Below, piece after piece: positions 34,284 through 46,100 of a stretch of 64,000 nucleotides of DNA. The stretch lies in contig BPJM01000008.1 of NCBI GenBank assembly GCA_026004615.1, forward strand, positions 1-64,000, read 5' to 3'. The stretch is from Planctomycetota bacterium. Lineage in GTDB: Bacteria; Planctomycetota; J058; J103. The position numbers were made by a program, and so were the translations under genes. The stretch's first letter is position 1; each line of letters opens with the position of its first letter. The notes under the pieces were generated by a model. It made no database searches. It was given only the letters and a program-made list of their open reading frames with translations, and was not told the origin of the DNA.

Positions 34284-35205
34284 CCCCCTCACCCCGACCC
34301 TCTCCCCGGTGGGGAGAGGGAGAGGAAAAGCGCCGGTGGGGAGAGGGAGAACAGAGGGCGCGGGGCGAGCGCTGAACGCCCTGTCCCCTGCCTGCGGGAA
34401 GAGGGTTGGGGCGAAAGGGTCCGGAAAGAGCGCGGCGAGCGCTGCACTCCCTCTCCCCCGCTTGCGGGGGAGAGGGTTGGGGTGAGGGGGACGGGAAGAG
34501 AGCTGGCGCAGCTCGCCTTGCCCCCTCACCCCGGCCCTCTCCCCGGTGGGGAGAGGGAGAGGAAAAGCGCCGGTGGGGAGAGGGAGAACAGAGGGCGCGG
34601 GGCGAGCGCTGAACGCCCTGTCCCCTGCCTGCGGGAAGAGGGTTGGGGCGAAAGGGTCCGGAAAGAGCGGGGCGAGCGCTGCACTCCCTCTTCCCCGCCT
34701 GCGGGGGAGAGGGTTGGGGTGAGGGGGACGGGAAGAGAGCTGGCGCAGCTCGCCTTGCCCCCTCACCCCGGCCCTCTCCCCGGTGGGGAGAGGGAGAGGA
34801 AAAGCGCCGGTGGGGAGAGGGAGAACAGAGGGCGCGGGGCGAGCGCTGAACGCCCTCTCCCCTGCCTGCGGGAAGAGGGTTGGGGCGAAAGGGTCCGGAA
34901 AGAGCGGGTCGAACTCTGGACTCCCTCTCCCCCGCCTGCGGGGGAGAGGGTTGGGGTGAGGGGGACGGGAAGAGAGCTGGCGCAGCTCGCCTTGCCCCCT
35001 CACCCCGGCCCTCTCCCCGGTGGGGAGAGGGAGAGGAAAAGCGCCGGTGGGGAGAGGGAGAACAGAGGGCGCGGGGCGAGCGCTGAACGCCCTCTCCCCT
35101 GCCTGCGGGAAGAGGGTTGGGGCGAAAGGGTCCGGAAAGAGCGGGGCGAGCGCTGCACTCCCTCTCCCCCGCCTGCGGGGGAGAGGGTTGGGGTGAGGGG
35201 GACCG
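34284..35205. repeat. Second array of ~237-bp palindromic repeat units
   Basis: Four units start at 34284, 34521, 34758 and 34995, each exactly 237 bp apart. They use the same CCCTCACCCC opening and GGGGTGAGGG closing sequences as the first array. The array links the 5' side of Rpn copy 1 to the 3' side of Rpn copy 2. The uniform period shows that the copies have not drifted. Confidence 0.92.
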
Positions 35206-35219
35206 TGAAGCGGCTGCTC

Positions 35220-35238
35220 GTGGTGGCTGTGCCACCAC
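35220..35238. terminator. Hairpin downstream of the second Rpn-family gene
   Basis: The same GTGGTGGC-TGT-GCCACCAC hairpin as after copy 1, at the same distance from the gene. Termination is possible but there is no T-run. Confidence 0.35.
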
Positions 35239-35299
35239 AGAGGCGCACGCGAAGCCGCGGGCCGCACGGGAGGAGCTGCACCGCCGCCTCGAAGCGGTC

Positions 35300-36334
35300 T
35301 TACGACCCTCGAAGCAGCTCCTCGAAGGCCTCGAGCGAGGCGACCGTGGCGGCCTCGCCGACCAGCCGCTCGAGCGTGCCCGCGTCCTGGATGCGCTCGA
35401 GCTGCGAGGTGCGCTCGCGCGCTTGGGGACCGAAGCGGGCCTCCAGGCAGCGCACGATGGCCTCGCGCAGGGCCAGCAACCTGCCCGCCTGTAGCCCTTC
35501 CTCGCGGCCCTTACGAATCCCTTCCTCGCGCCCCTTGCGGATGCCGACCCGCTCGATGCTGGAGATGTAGCGCACCTTCCGCTTCTCCTCCTCGGCGTGG
35601 ATCTCCTCGGCCAGCCGCTCGTCCAGCTCGGCCGGCAGCGCCAGGATCCAGTCTACTACCAGGAACAACAACCGTACAACGCGCCGGCCGAGTCCGATCT
35701 CGTAGAGCCGGCGCAGCATGGCGAGCTTCTCGCGGTAGCGCAGCTCTGGGCGCCCCCGCGTCGAGAGCGCCACCAGGTGCGCGAGCGTGATCACCGCGAA
35801 GGGATTGCGGCTCCGCTCGAGCTCGGCCCGCCGCTCGCGGAAATCCAAGAGCTTCACCACCGGGAAGTGCAGCTCGTGCCGGCTGAGCACCGCGCGGGCG
35901 ACGAAGCGGTCGGGCCGCCAGTGCGGGTGCGCATCGGCGAGCACCACGAGCGTCTCGGGCATGCGGCCATAGCGGTCGTAGATGCGGTAGCTGTAGGAGA
36001 AGACGCGCTCCAAAAAACGCGGATCGGGCTCGGCCTGCACCTCGATGTGGATCAGGAGCCACCTCTCCTCGCCGCTGCGCAGCGCCACCCTGCACAGCAC
36101 ATCGACCAGCCGACCGCGCACCTGCGCCGCCGGGCTGAGCCGGCGCAGCTCCTTGTCCAGCACCTGGTAGGGCTGTGCGGTGTCCACCTCGTCATGGACC
36201 TTCGGGAAGAAGAACGCCAGGAACTCGAACAACAGATGCGTGATCGCCTCCTTCCACGGCGAGTCGTACTCGGCCCGCCGCCGCTTTTTCTGGGGACCGT
36301 GGGCTTCGGCACTCGCCATCGGGAACCTCTGCAT
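35300..36334 (-). CDS. Rpn-family PD-(D/E)XK nuclease/transposase-like protein, copy 2
   Basis: This is a near-identical duplicate of the gene about 2.2 kb to the left. It is 344 residues long because the GIRKGREEG motif near residue 265 is repeated twice, adding eight residues by an in-frame 24-bp duplication. A handful of other substitutions distinguish the copies (for example RAQV/AAQV and SSAE/ASAE). The catalytic-type residues in LVDVLCRV and HIEVQ are kept. Both copies are intact, which argues for recent duplication or continued selection. The two share upstream sequence for about 120 bp, up to the next repeat array. Confidence 0.85.
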   Translation of the reverse strand: MQRFPMASAEAHGPQKKRRRAEYDSPWKEAITHLLFEFLAFFFPKVHDEVDTAQPYQVLDKELRRLSPAAQVRGRLVDVLCRVALRSGEERWLLIHIEVQAEPDPRFLERVFSYSYRIYDRYGRMPETLVVLADAHPHWRPDRFVARAVLSRHELHFPVVKLLDFRERRAELERSRNPFAVITLAHLVALSTRGRPELRYREKLAMLRRLYEIGLGRRVVRLLFLVVDWILALPAELDERLAEEIHAEEEKRKVRYISSIERVGIRKGREEGIRKGREEGLQAGRLLALREAIVRCLEARFGPQARERTSQLERIQDAGTLERLVGEAATVASLEAFEELLRGS

Positions 36335-36460
36335 GCTGCGCGGCGGGGCTGTCGGGCCGCGGTCGTATCGAACAGGAGGCTAACATCCAGGTCCGACAGT
36401 TCCCGGGCGTCCCGAGGTGAAAATGGGTTGCTGCTCGAGCCGCGAGCGCAGCTCGCCTTG

Positions 36461-37140
36461 CCCCCTCACCCCGACCCTCTCCCCGGTGGGGAGAGGGAGA
36501 GGAAAAGCGCCGGTGGGGAGAGGGGGAACAGAGGGCGCGGGCGAGCGCTGAACGCCCTGTCCCCTGCCTGTGGGAAGAGGGTTGGGGCTGCGAGGGTCCG
36601 GAAAGAGCGGGTCGAACTCTGGACTCCCTCTCCCCCGCGTGCGGGGGAGAGGGTTGGGGTGAGGGGGACGGGAAGAGAGCTGGCGCAGCTCGCCTTGCCC
36701 CCTCACCCCGGCCCTCTCCCCGGAGGGGAGAGGGAGAACAGAGGACGCGGGCGAGCGCTGAACGCCCTCTCCGCCGCCTACGGGAAGAGGGTTGGGGTGC
36801 GAGCGTCCGGAAAGAGCGGGGCCAGCTCTGAACTCCCTCTCCCCGGTGGGGAGAGGGAGCAGGGGGGCGAGGGCTGCGAGCACCCTCTCGACAGTCGTGC
36901 GCCGCCTCGGTGCTAGCTCTGCGCGGTGGGCAGAGGGAGGAGGGGAGCGAGCGCGGCTGGCACTGCCCCCTCACCCCGGCGCTCTCCCCGGTGGGGAGAG
37001 GGAGGACGGAAGGAGCGCGGCGCGGGCTCTGGACTCGATCTCCTTCGCTCGAGGGGACAGGGCGAGGAGACCCGGCGCAGCAGCCGCAGCTCGCGCTGCC
37101 CCCTCACCCGGCCCTCTTTCCGGTAAAGAGGGAGGCAAGG
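36461..37140. repeat. Third, partly degenerate array of palindromic repeat units
   Basis: Two good units start at 36461 and 36698 (237 bp apart). A third near 36967 and a CCCTCACCC-GCCCTCTTTCC remnant near 37101 are increasingly divergent. The gradient from perfect copies on the left to decayed ones on the right suggests that the array grows or is homogenised on its gene-proximal side. No gene was seen between 36335 and 37283. Confidence 0.85.
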
Positions 37141-37283
37141 CGCTCTGCCTCCGGCCTCTTCTCGCAGGCCCGCGGAGGGGACACAGGGGGAAGAGAGCCG
37201 CGGCGGCGGGCTGCTGCGGCCGGGCGGGGTGAGCCTGCCGCCGCACCGAGGAGCCGCTTACCGCACCGGGTACGCGCGGCCGC

Positions 37284-39330
37284 TCAGCGCCGCGTCTCGA
37301 CCTCAAGGCCCTTGGCGCCGGGGCAGCGGTCGAGGTCGAAGAAGACCTTGTCGAAGTCGAGGTAGCGCTTGCCGGTGGCGTTGTTGAGGGTCTTGTCGAG
37401 AAAGCTCCGCATCGCCGCTGGGACCTCGGGCAGCTCGCCCTCGCCGGGGCCACTGCCGGTCAACAGCAGCACCAGCAGCGCGCCGAGCCCGTAGATGCCG
37501 GTGCGTGCATCCGCTCGGTCGGCCTTGCGCTTGCGCTCCGGCGGCACGAACGGATCGGCGGCACAGTCCGGTACGCCCTCGGCGGGCGGCTCGCACAGCC
37601 GCATCGCGCCCCAGGCCGCGAGTGTGGGGATCGCCTCCTCGCCCTCTCCGCCCGCATCTTCCCCCAGCAGCACCGCCTCGGGACGCAGCTCGCGTACCAG
37701 CACCCCGCCCGCCGCGGCGTCCTGCGCCGCGCGCGCCACGTGCTTGAGCACCCTGGCGGCGCGGATGCGGTCCAGCGGCGCGCGGGAGGCGCGGCGCGTG
37801 GCAGGCTCTCCGCCCCGGTCCTCATAGACCGCATACAGGCCCTCGCTGTCGCGGCCCAGCCACCGCAGATCGAGCATGTGCCGCAGGCCGAGCTCGCGCA
37901 GCCGCGCGGCGTCGGCGAGATAGGCCTCGATCTGCTCGTCCGCCGGGACCATCCCCTCCGGAAAGCGCCAGACCAGACAGCTCTGCCCGGAGGCGGAGTG
38001 CCGCGCCCGCACGAGCGTGCCCCGGGGGCCGGAGGCCAGGGTCTCGGCGGCGGAGAATACCTCCGCGAACGGCTCCTCGCGCAGCGCCGGTGTCTGCTCC
38101 GCGGGCGGGGCCGTGGCCGGTTCGGTCCCGCCCGCCGCGACCCTTCCCGAACCGCTCTGCAGCCCGCCCCCCGCCCTGCCCAGCGGGCTGGAAGCGATAA
38201 CCGCAGTACAGGCACTCCGTCGTCTCGGCACTCAGCTCGACCTTGCACTGCGGGCACTCGATCAGCCGCCGCGGGCTGCCGACGACCAGCGCAGCTCCGG
38301 CAGCGGGCTCCAGCGCCGCCTCCGGCAGCAGGTCATCGACCTCCTCCAGTTCCTCGAGGTCCTCCAGGTCCTCCAGCTCGGCCACCAAGTCGCTCTCGGC
38401 GCGCGCGGTCGTGCTGGCGGCACTGGCGGGCTGCTGGGCGAAGTCCTCGGGCAGGCTGAGGTCCTCGGAGGACGGAGCGCTCTCGCCGGACGGGCTCGGC
38501 GACGGGGCCGGCGTGGCCCTGGCGGCTGCCCTTGCCGCCGCGACCGCCGCGGCGCGGCGCTCGCTCTCGGAGGTGTCGCCTAGCCGGAGATCATCCGGCT
38601 GCAGCAGCGCGTCCAGCTCGTCGCGCGTCTCCTCCTCGCGCACCGGTTTCGACCCGGTGCCGGCGGCAGCGCCGACCGCCGCCTGGGCGATCGCCGCCGG
38701 CGCGCCGGCGGTGGCCGGCGGCTGAGCCTCGGTGTCCGCCTGCGCGAGCTCCGCCTCCTCGTCCTCCTCTCCTTCTTCCTCCAGGGGCTCCAGCACCTCG
38801 ATGCCGGCGGCGGCATCCCCCATCCGCTCGAGCTTGTCCTCGGGCGCGGCGGCTGTGCCCGCGGATGCCGGCTGGGCGGCCCGGGCCTCCTCCCGCCGCG
38901 CCACCAGCGCCTCAGCGTCGAGCTTGTCCATCGCAGCGCGGATCGCGTGGTCCTGCACCTCGGTCACAAATCCATGCTTGCGCATGAGCTCGCCGAGTGG
39001 GGGCACGGGCTTGCGCTCCTGGTAGAGCTTCTTCTGCTCGGCCAGGCAGGCCTGGACCTGCTCCAGGGTGGCGAAGCCGTTCTTGATCGCGATGCGGCCG
39101 TAGAGCTTGCCCCGCAACCGCTCCTCGCGGAACTCGACGGCGCGCCGGATCGCGCGCACGGTGCCGGGGCTCAGAAACCTCTTCTTCTCGATCGCGTCCC
39201 CGAGCGAGCGCACTCCCTTTTCGCCGCGCCGGAGCAGCCGCAGCGCCTCGTTGATCTGCTGGCGCGTGAGCAACTTGTGCCTGAGCGCGATCTCGCTGAA
39301 GACCTCATCCGCCCTGCTCGGCGCAGGCAT
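37284..39330 (-). CDS. MshEN-like/zinc ribbon/pseudokinase protein with one frameshift near 38175
   Basis: Two regions in different frames join into one protein of about 680 residues. The N-terminal 130 residues contain two LGxxL/TxxQ-type repeats (LLTRQQINEALRLL and FATLEQVQACLAEQ) like MshEN domains. A long acidic Ala/Glu-rich linker follows, then a zinc ribbon (CPQCKVELS, CLYCGYRF). The frame shifts at a run of six G; removing one G gives a continuous product. The C-terminal ~290 residues have a kinase-like layout. The HRD loop reads VLVRELRPEAVLL and the DFG site LAAWGAMRL, so the catalytic Asp residues are missing: a pseudokinase. The start has GGAGG at normal spacing. It may be a signalling scaffold; its partner is unknown. 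Confidence 0.7.
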
Positions 39331-39430
39331 GCAACGAACCTCCTGGACCCCGGCCACTTCCCGCGTTCCGGCACCCTCGAGCCATGGGCGGCTCGGCGCC
39401 TCGAAAGGCAGATAAGATAAGGAGGACTTC

Positions 39431-40072
39431 TCAGCGCGTCAATCGCGGTCGGGCCGCGGCGCGGTGCCGGCCCCGGCGCGCCCGCGGGGCGGTCTCCTCG
39501 CGGGTTTCGCTCGCATTGCGGAACCAGCGGCGCAACAGCCGCCCCAGCGTGCGCTCGCGCGGATCGAGCACCGCCAGCGGCGCGTAGAGCAGCTCCTGGA
39601 ACCAGAAGACCGCCGGCAGATCCGGGTCGGGTGCGCCGACGAAGCGCGCCCGCCGGTAGGCGCGCGGCCACAGCCGCGCCCAGAGCAGGCGCACGCGCGG
39701 CATCCGCTTGCGGCTGGACACCACGAGCAGCAACGCCGGCACGCGGCCGCCGAGCAGCTCCCGCACGCAGCGGACGTTCTCGGAGGTCGTGCGCGCGTGC
39801 TCCTCCAGCACCAGCGGCGCAGGCGGGCGCAACCCGCGCTCGGCGAGCCAGTGCCGGGCGGCCTCGGCCTCCGAGACGAGCCCCGCCCGCGTAGGGCCCC
39901 CGCTGATCACGATCGCATCCAGAGCCATGCGCCGCGCGAGCGCGAGCGCGGTCTGCAGCCGTGCCTGGAAGCAGCGCCGCAGGCGACCGTCCGGGCGCAG
40001 CTTCTCGCCGTGCACCACCAGCACGCGCTCGAGCGGCCACCGCACCAGCTGCTGGCCCCGCCGCGCGACCAC
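39431..40072 (-). CDS. YdcF/ElyC/SanA-like (DUF218) protein
   Basis: DUF218 proteins are envelope-associated and often linked to cell-wall metabolism. Family signatures are DAIVISGGPTRAGLVSEAEA, read here as VISGGP plus SEAEA, and LEEHARTTSENVRCVRELL. There is no N-terminal membrane helix in the 213 residues, so it is more like cytoplasmic YdcF than membrane ElyC. The C-terminus is a basic Arg-rich tail. Translation starts at GTG. It lies about 35 bp after the giant macroglobulin gene on the same strand and could be read from the same transcript. The biochemical activity is unproven. Confidence 0.75.
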   Translation of the reverse strand: MVARRGQQLVRWPLERVLVVHGEKLRPDGRLRRCFQARLQTALALARRMALDAIVISGGPTRAGLVSEAEAARHWLAERGLRPPAPLVLEEHARTTSENVRCVRELLGGRVPALLLVVSSRKRMPRVRLLWARLWPRAYRRARFVGAPDPDLPAVFWFQELLYAPLAVLDPRERTLGRLLRRWFRNASETREETAPRARRGRHRAAARPRLTR

Positions 40073-40107
40073 CGCTGTTCACCCCCGCCCACTCGCCCGC
40101 GCCGCCG

Positions 40108-43100
40108 TCAGTCCGTGAGCCCCTGGCGGTAGAGCGCGAGATGGCCCTCGTGCTCGGCGACCACGGAGGCGGTGGGCCGGGCGCCCGGCGCCTCGAAGAT
40201 CCCGCGGGCATCGGTCCGCCCGCGGGCCACCAGCCCGCCCCGATCGGTCACCGTCACCAGCGCCCCGCTGGCCGGCCGGCCGTCGCGGCGCCAGCTCAGA
40301 TACACCCGCATGCGATCGCCGAGCTGCTGCACGCGCAGCTCCAGCTCGCTCAGGATCCACAGCGCCGAGCGGTGGAGCGTCTCGCCCTCGGCTTCGGCCC
40401 TGGCGACGACGAGATAGGCGCCCCGCTCCAGCGGCGGCAGCTCGAGCTGCGCGGCCACCAGCCGATAGGGCGCCGCCGGCAGCCGCAGCGCCAGCGTCTG
40501 GCGCGGCGCGATGCCCGTCAGATCCACGCGCGCTGCCTGGGCCAGGTCCCTCTCCTTGCTCAGCAGCAGCAACAGATCGACCGGATAGATCTTGAGTTCG
40601 ATCTGCTCGAGATTCTTGCTCTGCACCGGCAGCACCGCCTTGCCCGGCGGTCCGACCACCAGCGGCGGCAGCTCCAGCCGCCGCTCGGTGAGAAACTGCA
40701 ACGAGTCGCGCGCGTCCGCGAACCGGTCCGCCACCCGCCGGTAGTACTCGACCGCCTGCTCCAGCTCGCCCCGCAGGTGGTGGATCTGCGCGAACAGCAG
40801 TTCCACCTCGTGGCGGTGGCGGCTGGGCTGCGGCCGCCCGCGGGCATCGGGCCGCTGGTAGGCGAGCAGCTCGCGGCCGGCTACGAGCGCCTGCTCGTAG
40901 GCGCCCGCCCGGAAGTGCGCGAGCGTGCGCAGATACAGCGCCTCCTCGACATGCGCGCTGTCGGGATAGCGCCGCACCAGCGCCGCGGCCTCGCGCGCGA
41001 GCAGCTCCCACTGCTCCATGCCGGCGAGCGCCCGCACCACGTAGAGCTGGGCATCGTCGCACCAGCGGCTGTCGGGATGGAAGGCGATGAACTCCCTGAG
41101 GGCGCGCACCGCCTCCAGCAGCATGCGCGGCCGCGCGGCCGGCTGGTAGTGCCGGGGCTGTTGCCCGGGGGACAGCGGCCGCTCCAGCTCGTAGTAGCGG
41201 CGCGCCGCCTCGTACCAGCTGCCGAGCACCGCGTCGGTCTCCGGATAGCGGCGCACCAGTCCCAACAGGTAGTCCTGCGCCTGCAGCGGCCGCTCCAGCC
41301 GGCGATAGACCTCGGCCACCTCCAGATCGAGCGCGAACTGCCCGAGCACGAGCTGGCGCCCGAGCTCCAGCGCCCGCGTGAACTCCTGCAGCGCGAGGTG
41401 GGCGTCCAGGAGCTGGAGGCCCACCTGGTGCTGCGCGGCGAGCGCCTCGGCCCGCCGCGGGTCGTGGTCGCGCAGCCGCTCCCACGCCGCCACCGCCGCG
41501 CGCGGCTCGGCCAGCTCCAGATACAGCCGCACCGCTTGCGCGAGCAGCTCCACCCGCACCGCCTCGCGCAGCTCCAGCCCCAGCAGCCGCTCCAGCAGCG
41601 GGCGCGCCGCCGCCCACCGCCGCTGTTCGAGCAGCTCGAGCACCTCCGCATAGAGCTCGTCCGGGGTGGGCGGGGGCGGGGCGAGCGGCCCGGCACGGAC
41701 CTCGAGCGCGGCGCTGGCCGAACGCGCGAACACCTCGGGCTCGTACATGCCGTAGGCCTCGGCGGCGAGCGTGCGGTAGCTGCCCGGCACCACCGCGCGC
41801 GCGACATAGCTGAGCTCGTGGGTGCCCGGGCTCAGCTCGGTGATGAAGAACACCGCGCGATCATCGCGCGCCTCGTAGCGATCGAACCCGCCGCCCGCCC
41901 CCTCGGGCTCGGGCTCCAGGCCCGCTGGCAGCCGGTCCTCCACGACCAGGTAGCGCACCGGCGCGCGCGCCTGCAGCCGCAGCCGCACCACGACCTTGTC
42001 GCCGCTGCTCACGCGCTCGAGCGCCTGCTCGTCCGCCCAGCCCGGGCGCGCCCTGGGCTCGAGCACGCTGTAGCCGGCAGTGCGGGGCCTGCCCTTGGCG
42101 TCGTACAGCGGCTGGGGCGGGTGCCAGCGCACGAGCTTGCGCTCCAGCGCGAGCAGGTTGCCCGCCGGCTCGACCGCCTCCGCCCGCCGCACCCACTCGG
42201 CGAGCATGGCGTAGTGCAGCTCGCCCGTGCCTTCCTCGATGATCTCGAGCGTGTGGGGGCCCGGGCCGAGCCGCGGTGCCTCGAGCACCAGCGGGCCGAG
42301 CTGCTCCGCCTCGCCCGCGCCGCGCACCCGCGCGCGGGCGAGCTCCTCGCCGTCCAGCCGGACGATGGCGGTGTAGTCCGCCTGCCCGCGCCCGCGCTGC
42401 TCCAGGTAGCGCGCGAGGGCGGCCACCACGGCGCCGGTGTCCTTGCTCGAGCGCCAGGCGGAGCCGCGGCGCTGGGCGAGCAGCCAGCGCACCGCCGGCT
42501 CGATCGCACCATGCTGCGGCTCGTAGCGCAGCAGCGCCTCCACGCAGCGCGCCGTGGTCTCGATCGCCGAACCGTGCCAGCCGCGCTCGGGGCTGCCGGG
42601 CCACCAGCGCGTGCCCTCCGGCCCGGCCTGCACCGCCGCCCGGATGCGCTCCAGCGCCCGGCCCGCCATCTCGGGCCGGCCCGCGTCATCGCAGGCGATG
42701 GCGAGCAGCGCCACCGCTGCGAGCGAGATGGCGTGGCCGGCGCGCAGCGCCCGCGCGAGCTCCTCGCTCTCGGCGCGGCCCGACAGCGCCAGCGCGCGCA
42801 GCAGCATCGCGCGTGCCTCGTGGTCCTCCCCCGCCGCGCGCAGCATCGCCTGGGCGGCCGCGCGGCCGCGCGCGAGCGCGCGCGGGTCGACGAAGCGGCC
42901 GCTGGTGCGCGCCACCTCCAGTCCCTCCAGCGCGAGCGCGGTCGTCTCCGGGCGCGAGGGCCGCTCCGGCCACCAGCCCCAGCCGCCGTCCGGGTTCTGC
43001 GTCTGCACCAGCCGCATCACCCCGCGTTCGACCGCCGCCTCCAGCCGCCGGCGCACGCGCTCGTCCGGAATGCCCAGCCGCCGGTAGGCGCGCTCGGCAT

Positions 43101-46100
43101 ACACCGCCGGCAGGAACCGGTTCACCGTCTGCTCGACGCAGCCGTAGGGGTACTCCTCCAGCCAGGAGATCGCCCCCAGCACCGCCGCGGCGGGCGAGGG
43201 CTCGAGCCGCAGCTCCAGCCGCTGGCTGCCGGGCACGACGGCCGCCGGCACGGTGAACTCCAGCCGCGCCTGCCCGGTGGCGAGCGTGCCCGAGCGCGCC
43301 TGCTGCTCGCGCACCCCGAAGGGCTGCACCACGAGCGGCAGCTCGAGCGCATCCCCTCCGGCCGGGCTCTGCAGCGCGGCGCGCAGCAGCGCGCGGCCGG
43401 GGCCGGCGGCGCGCACCCGCACCGCGTGGCGGTGGACCGCCGCCGGCTCCAGGCGGAGCTCGGCCTCGAGCGCGCCCGCCTCGAGCGCCAGCAGCTTGTC
43501 CGGCACGAGCCCGAGCCGCGCCGCCACCGGAGCTTGGCCGAGGTTGTGCGCGAGCGCCAGCAGCTCGAACCGGTCGCCCTCGACCGCGAAGCGCGGCCGG
43601 GCGAGCCGCAGCAAGAGCGGCTGGGTGGCGGTGAGGCTCGTCTCGGCGCTGCCGGCCAGGGTCTCGCGCGTGATCCCGCGCACCGTCACGCGCCAGCGGG
43701 TGAGGTCATCGGGCAGCGTCAGCTCCAGGCTCGCCCGGCCGTCCGGGCCGGTGACCAGGTGCGGTACCCAGGCGGCGGTGTCGGCGAACAGCCGCCGCAG
43801 CCGTGCCTGGGCGGCGGCGTCCGGCTCGGCGGGCCGGCCGCCGTTGCGCGCGCGCTGGCGGCGCCCCCCGAAGCGCTCGCCGGCCGCGCCGGCGGCTGCT
43901 CCCTCCGGCGCCCCCAACCGGTCCTCGGCTGCAGCCGCCTTCTCGAGCTCCTCGGCCGGCGCCGGCGGGGCGGCGGCGCCCGGTGGTGCGAGCCCGCGCA
44001 GCGCCTCGAGGGCATCCCGCTCCCGGGCGCGCTGCGAGGCCTGTTCGGCCTCGTAGCGGCGGCGCTCCAGCTCCGCCAGCAGCGCCGCGGGGCGCAGCTC
44101 GCTCACCCCTTCGTAGCGCCAGGCGAACGAGGAGTCGGTGCCCACCGCCAGCCCGCGCCGCTGGTCGTAGAAGAACGGCTGGATGGCGGGGGTGGTGTCC
44201 GGGCGGATGGCGAACACGGTCTCGTCCACCACCGCGACCCCGAGCTCCGCCTCGACCGGGGCGCCCGCGTGGTCGGTGGCGCGCAGCACCAGCCGGAGCC
44301 GCCCGCCCGGCCGGAGCTCGCGCGGCTCGGGCTCGACGGAGACCTGCAGGTAGCGCAGCACCATCACCTCGTCGCCGGCGGTGTACAGCTGCTTGCGCGC
44401 CGGGATGGCGATCTGGATGAAGGCGTTCGGCGCGTAGGCACCGCGCATCGGGATCTCGAGGGTGCTCGAGCGCTGCTCCAGCCGCACCACCCGGTAGTCC
44501 AGCACGCTCTCGCCCTCGACGGTGAGCAGCGCCCAGACCGGGGCGGCGGGGCTGCGCACCAGCGCGCGCGCCGTCTCGCCGCTGCGGTACAGCTCCCGCT
44601 CGCACAGAAGCTTGGCCGCGGGCTCGAGCTCTTCGCTCGGGCCGGTGAGCTCCAGCTCGATCGCGCCGCTGACCAGCCCCCCGCGCCGGTCGCGGGCCTC
44701 GAACACCAGCCGCCAGCTACCGGGCTGCTCCAGCCGCAGCTCGGTCTGCGCGCGGCCGTCCTCGCCGGTCTGCAACACCAGCCGCCGCACGGGCTCGAAC
44801 CGCGGCTCGCCGGCGATCATCCGCCGGCGCGCCAGCACCAGCTCGCCCGTGGTGCGCACCCCGCGGTGGCTGGCATCGACCGCGAACACCTCGAGCCGGA
44901 TCGGCTCCCCCGGCCGGTAGACCTGCCTGTCGCTGCGCACCACGGCGTAGAACCCGCGCGCGGTGACGAAGGCGTTGGCGGCGCCGGCGCTCCAGCGCTG
45001 CGCCGGATCCATGACCTCGACGGCGATGGTGTACAGCCGGTCGTCGTCGCCCGGCTCGGTCTCGAAGCGCACCGCCGCCCGGCCCTGCTCGTCGGTCGCG
45101 CCCTCGCCCGAGGCGAGGAGCGTGCCCGGCTCGGGCTCGCGCGGATGCGCGCGCCCGGAGGGCTGCGCCCACAGCCAGCCGAGTCCCTGGTAGCGGCTCG
45201 CATCGAAGGCATAGGGCCGCCGCCAGACCCACCAGCGCAGCGGGGCGGCGCGCAGCGGGCCGCCGAAGGCGTAGCTCGCCTCGACCTCGAGCTCCACCGT
45301 CTCGCCGGTCAGCCAGTCGGTGCGGCGCGGGGTGAGCTCGACCAGCACCTCGGGCTTGCGATAGGCCTCGACCACGAAGCTGCCCTGGTGTTCCACCCCC
45401 TCGAAGGCGCACGAGATCGTCCAGGTACCGAGCGGGGCCTGCTCGCCGAGCACCAGGCTGCCGGAGAACGAACCGAAGCGGTTCGTCCTGAGCTCCTGCT
45501 GGCGCACCAGGGTGCCGCGCGGATCGCGCACGCGCAGCTCGACCAGCAGGCCATCGCTCGGCTGGTACAGCCCCTCGGAGACCTTGCGCAGGATCCCCCG
45601 CCAGTGCACGGTGTCCCCGGGCCGGTAGACCGGCCGGTCGGTGTAGATGTAGGTGCGGGTCGTGTAGCCCCAGGCGGTGCGGGCGGGGGCGGCGGGCGCG
45701 GGCGAGCTGTAGGCGAGATGGCCGCCCTGGTGGGCGAGCACCCGCAGCGCGCCCGGCTCGCGCTCGAAGGTGTGGCGGAACACCCCGTCCTCGCCGGTCA
45801 CGCCCTGCACCAGCAGCGCCTTGCCATCGCTGGCGAGGACCTCGACCCCCGGCCAGGGCTCCCCGGTGCGCTCGTTGCGCGCGAAGACCAGCAGCTGGCG
45901 CGGCGCCTGCTTGCAGATGATCGACAGATCGGAGCGGATCGCCAGCGTGACCGCACGGTAGTCCTGCTCTTCGGCCACCACGACCCAGGCCCCGGGCCCG
46001 CCGAGCGGCAGCTCCGCCGCGCGCTCGAACAGCCGGTACGGCTCGTAGCCGGCTACAGGGTCGTGCCAGCTCTGGTCCGGCGCGACGATCTCGGTCGCGA

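Noticed and set aside
31924..37140. A repeat array that might be the missing CRISPR array
   Set aside because: Units are ~237 bp and internally palindromic, 'spacers' are identical rather than unique, and Rpn genes sit between blocks. This is a REP/REPIN-like family, not CRISPR.
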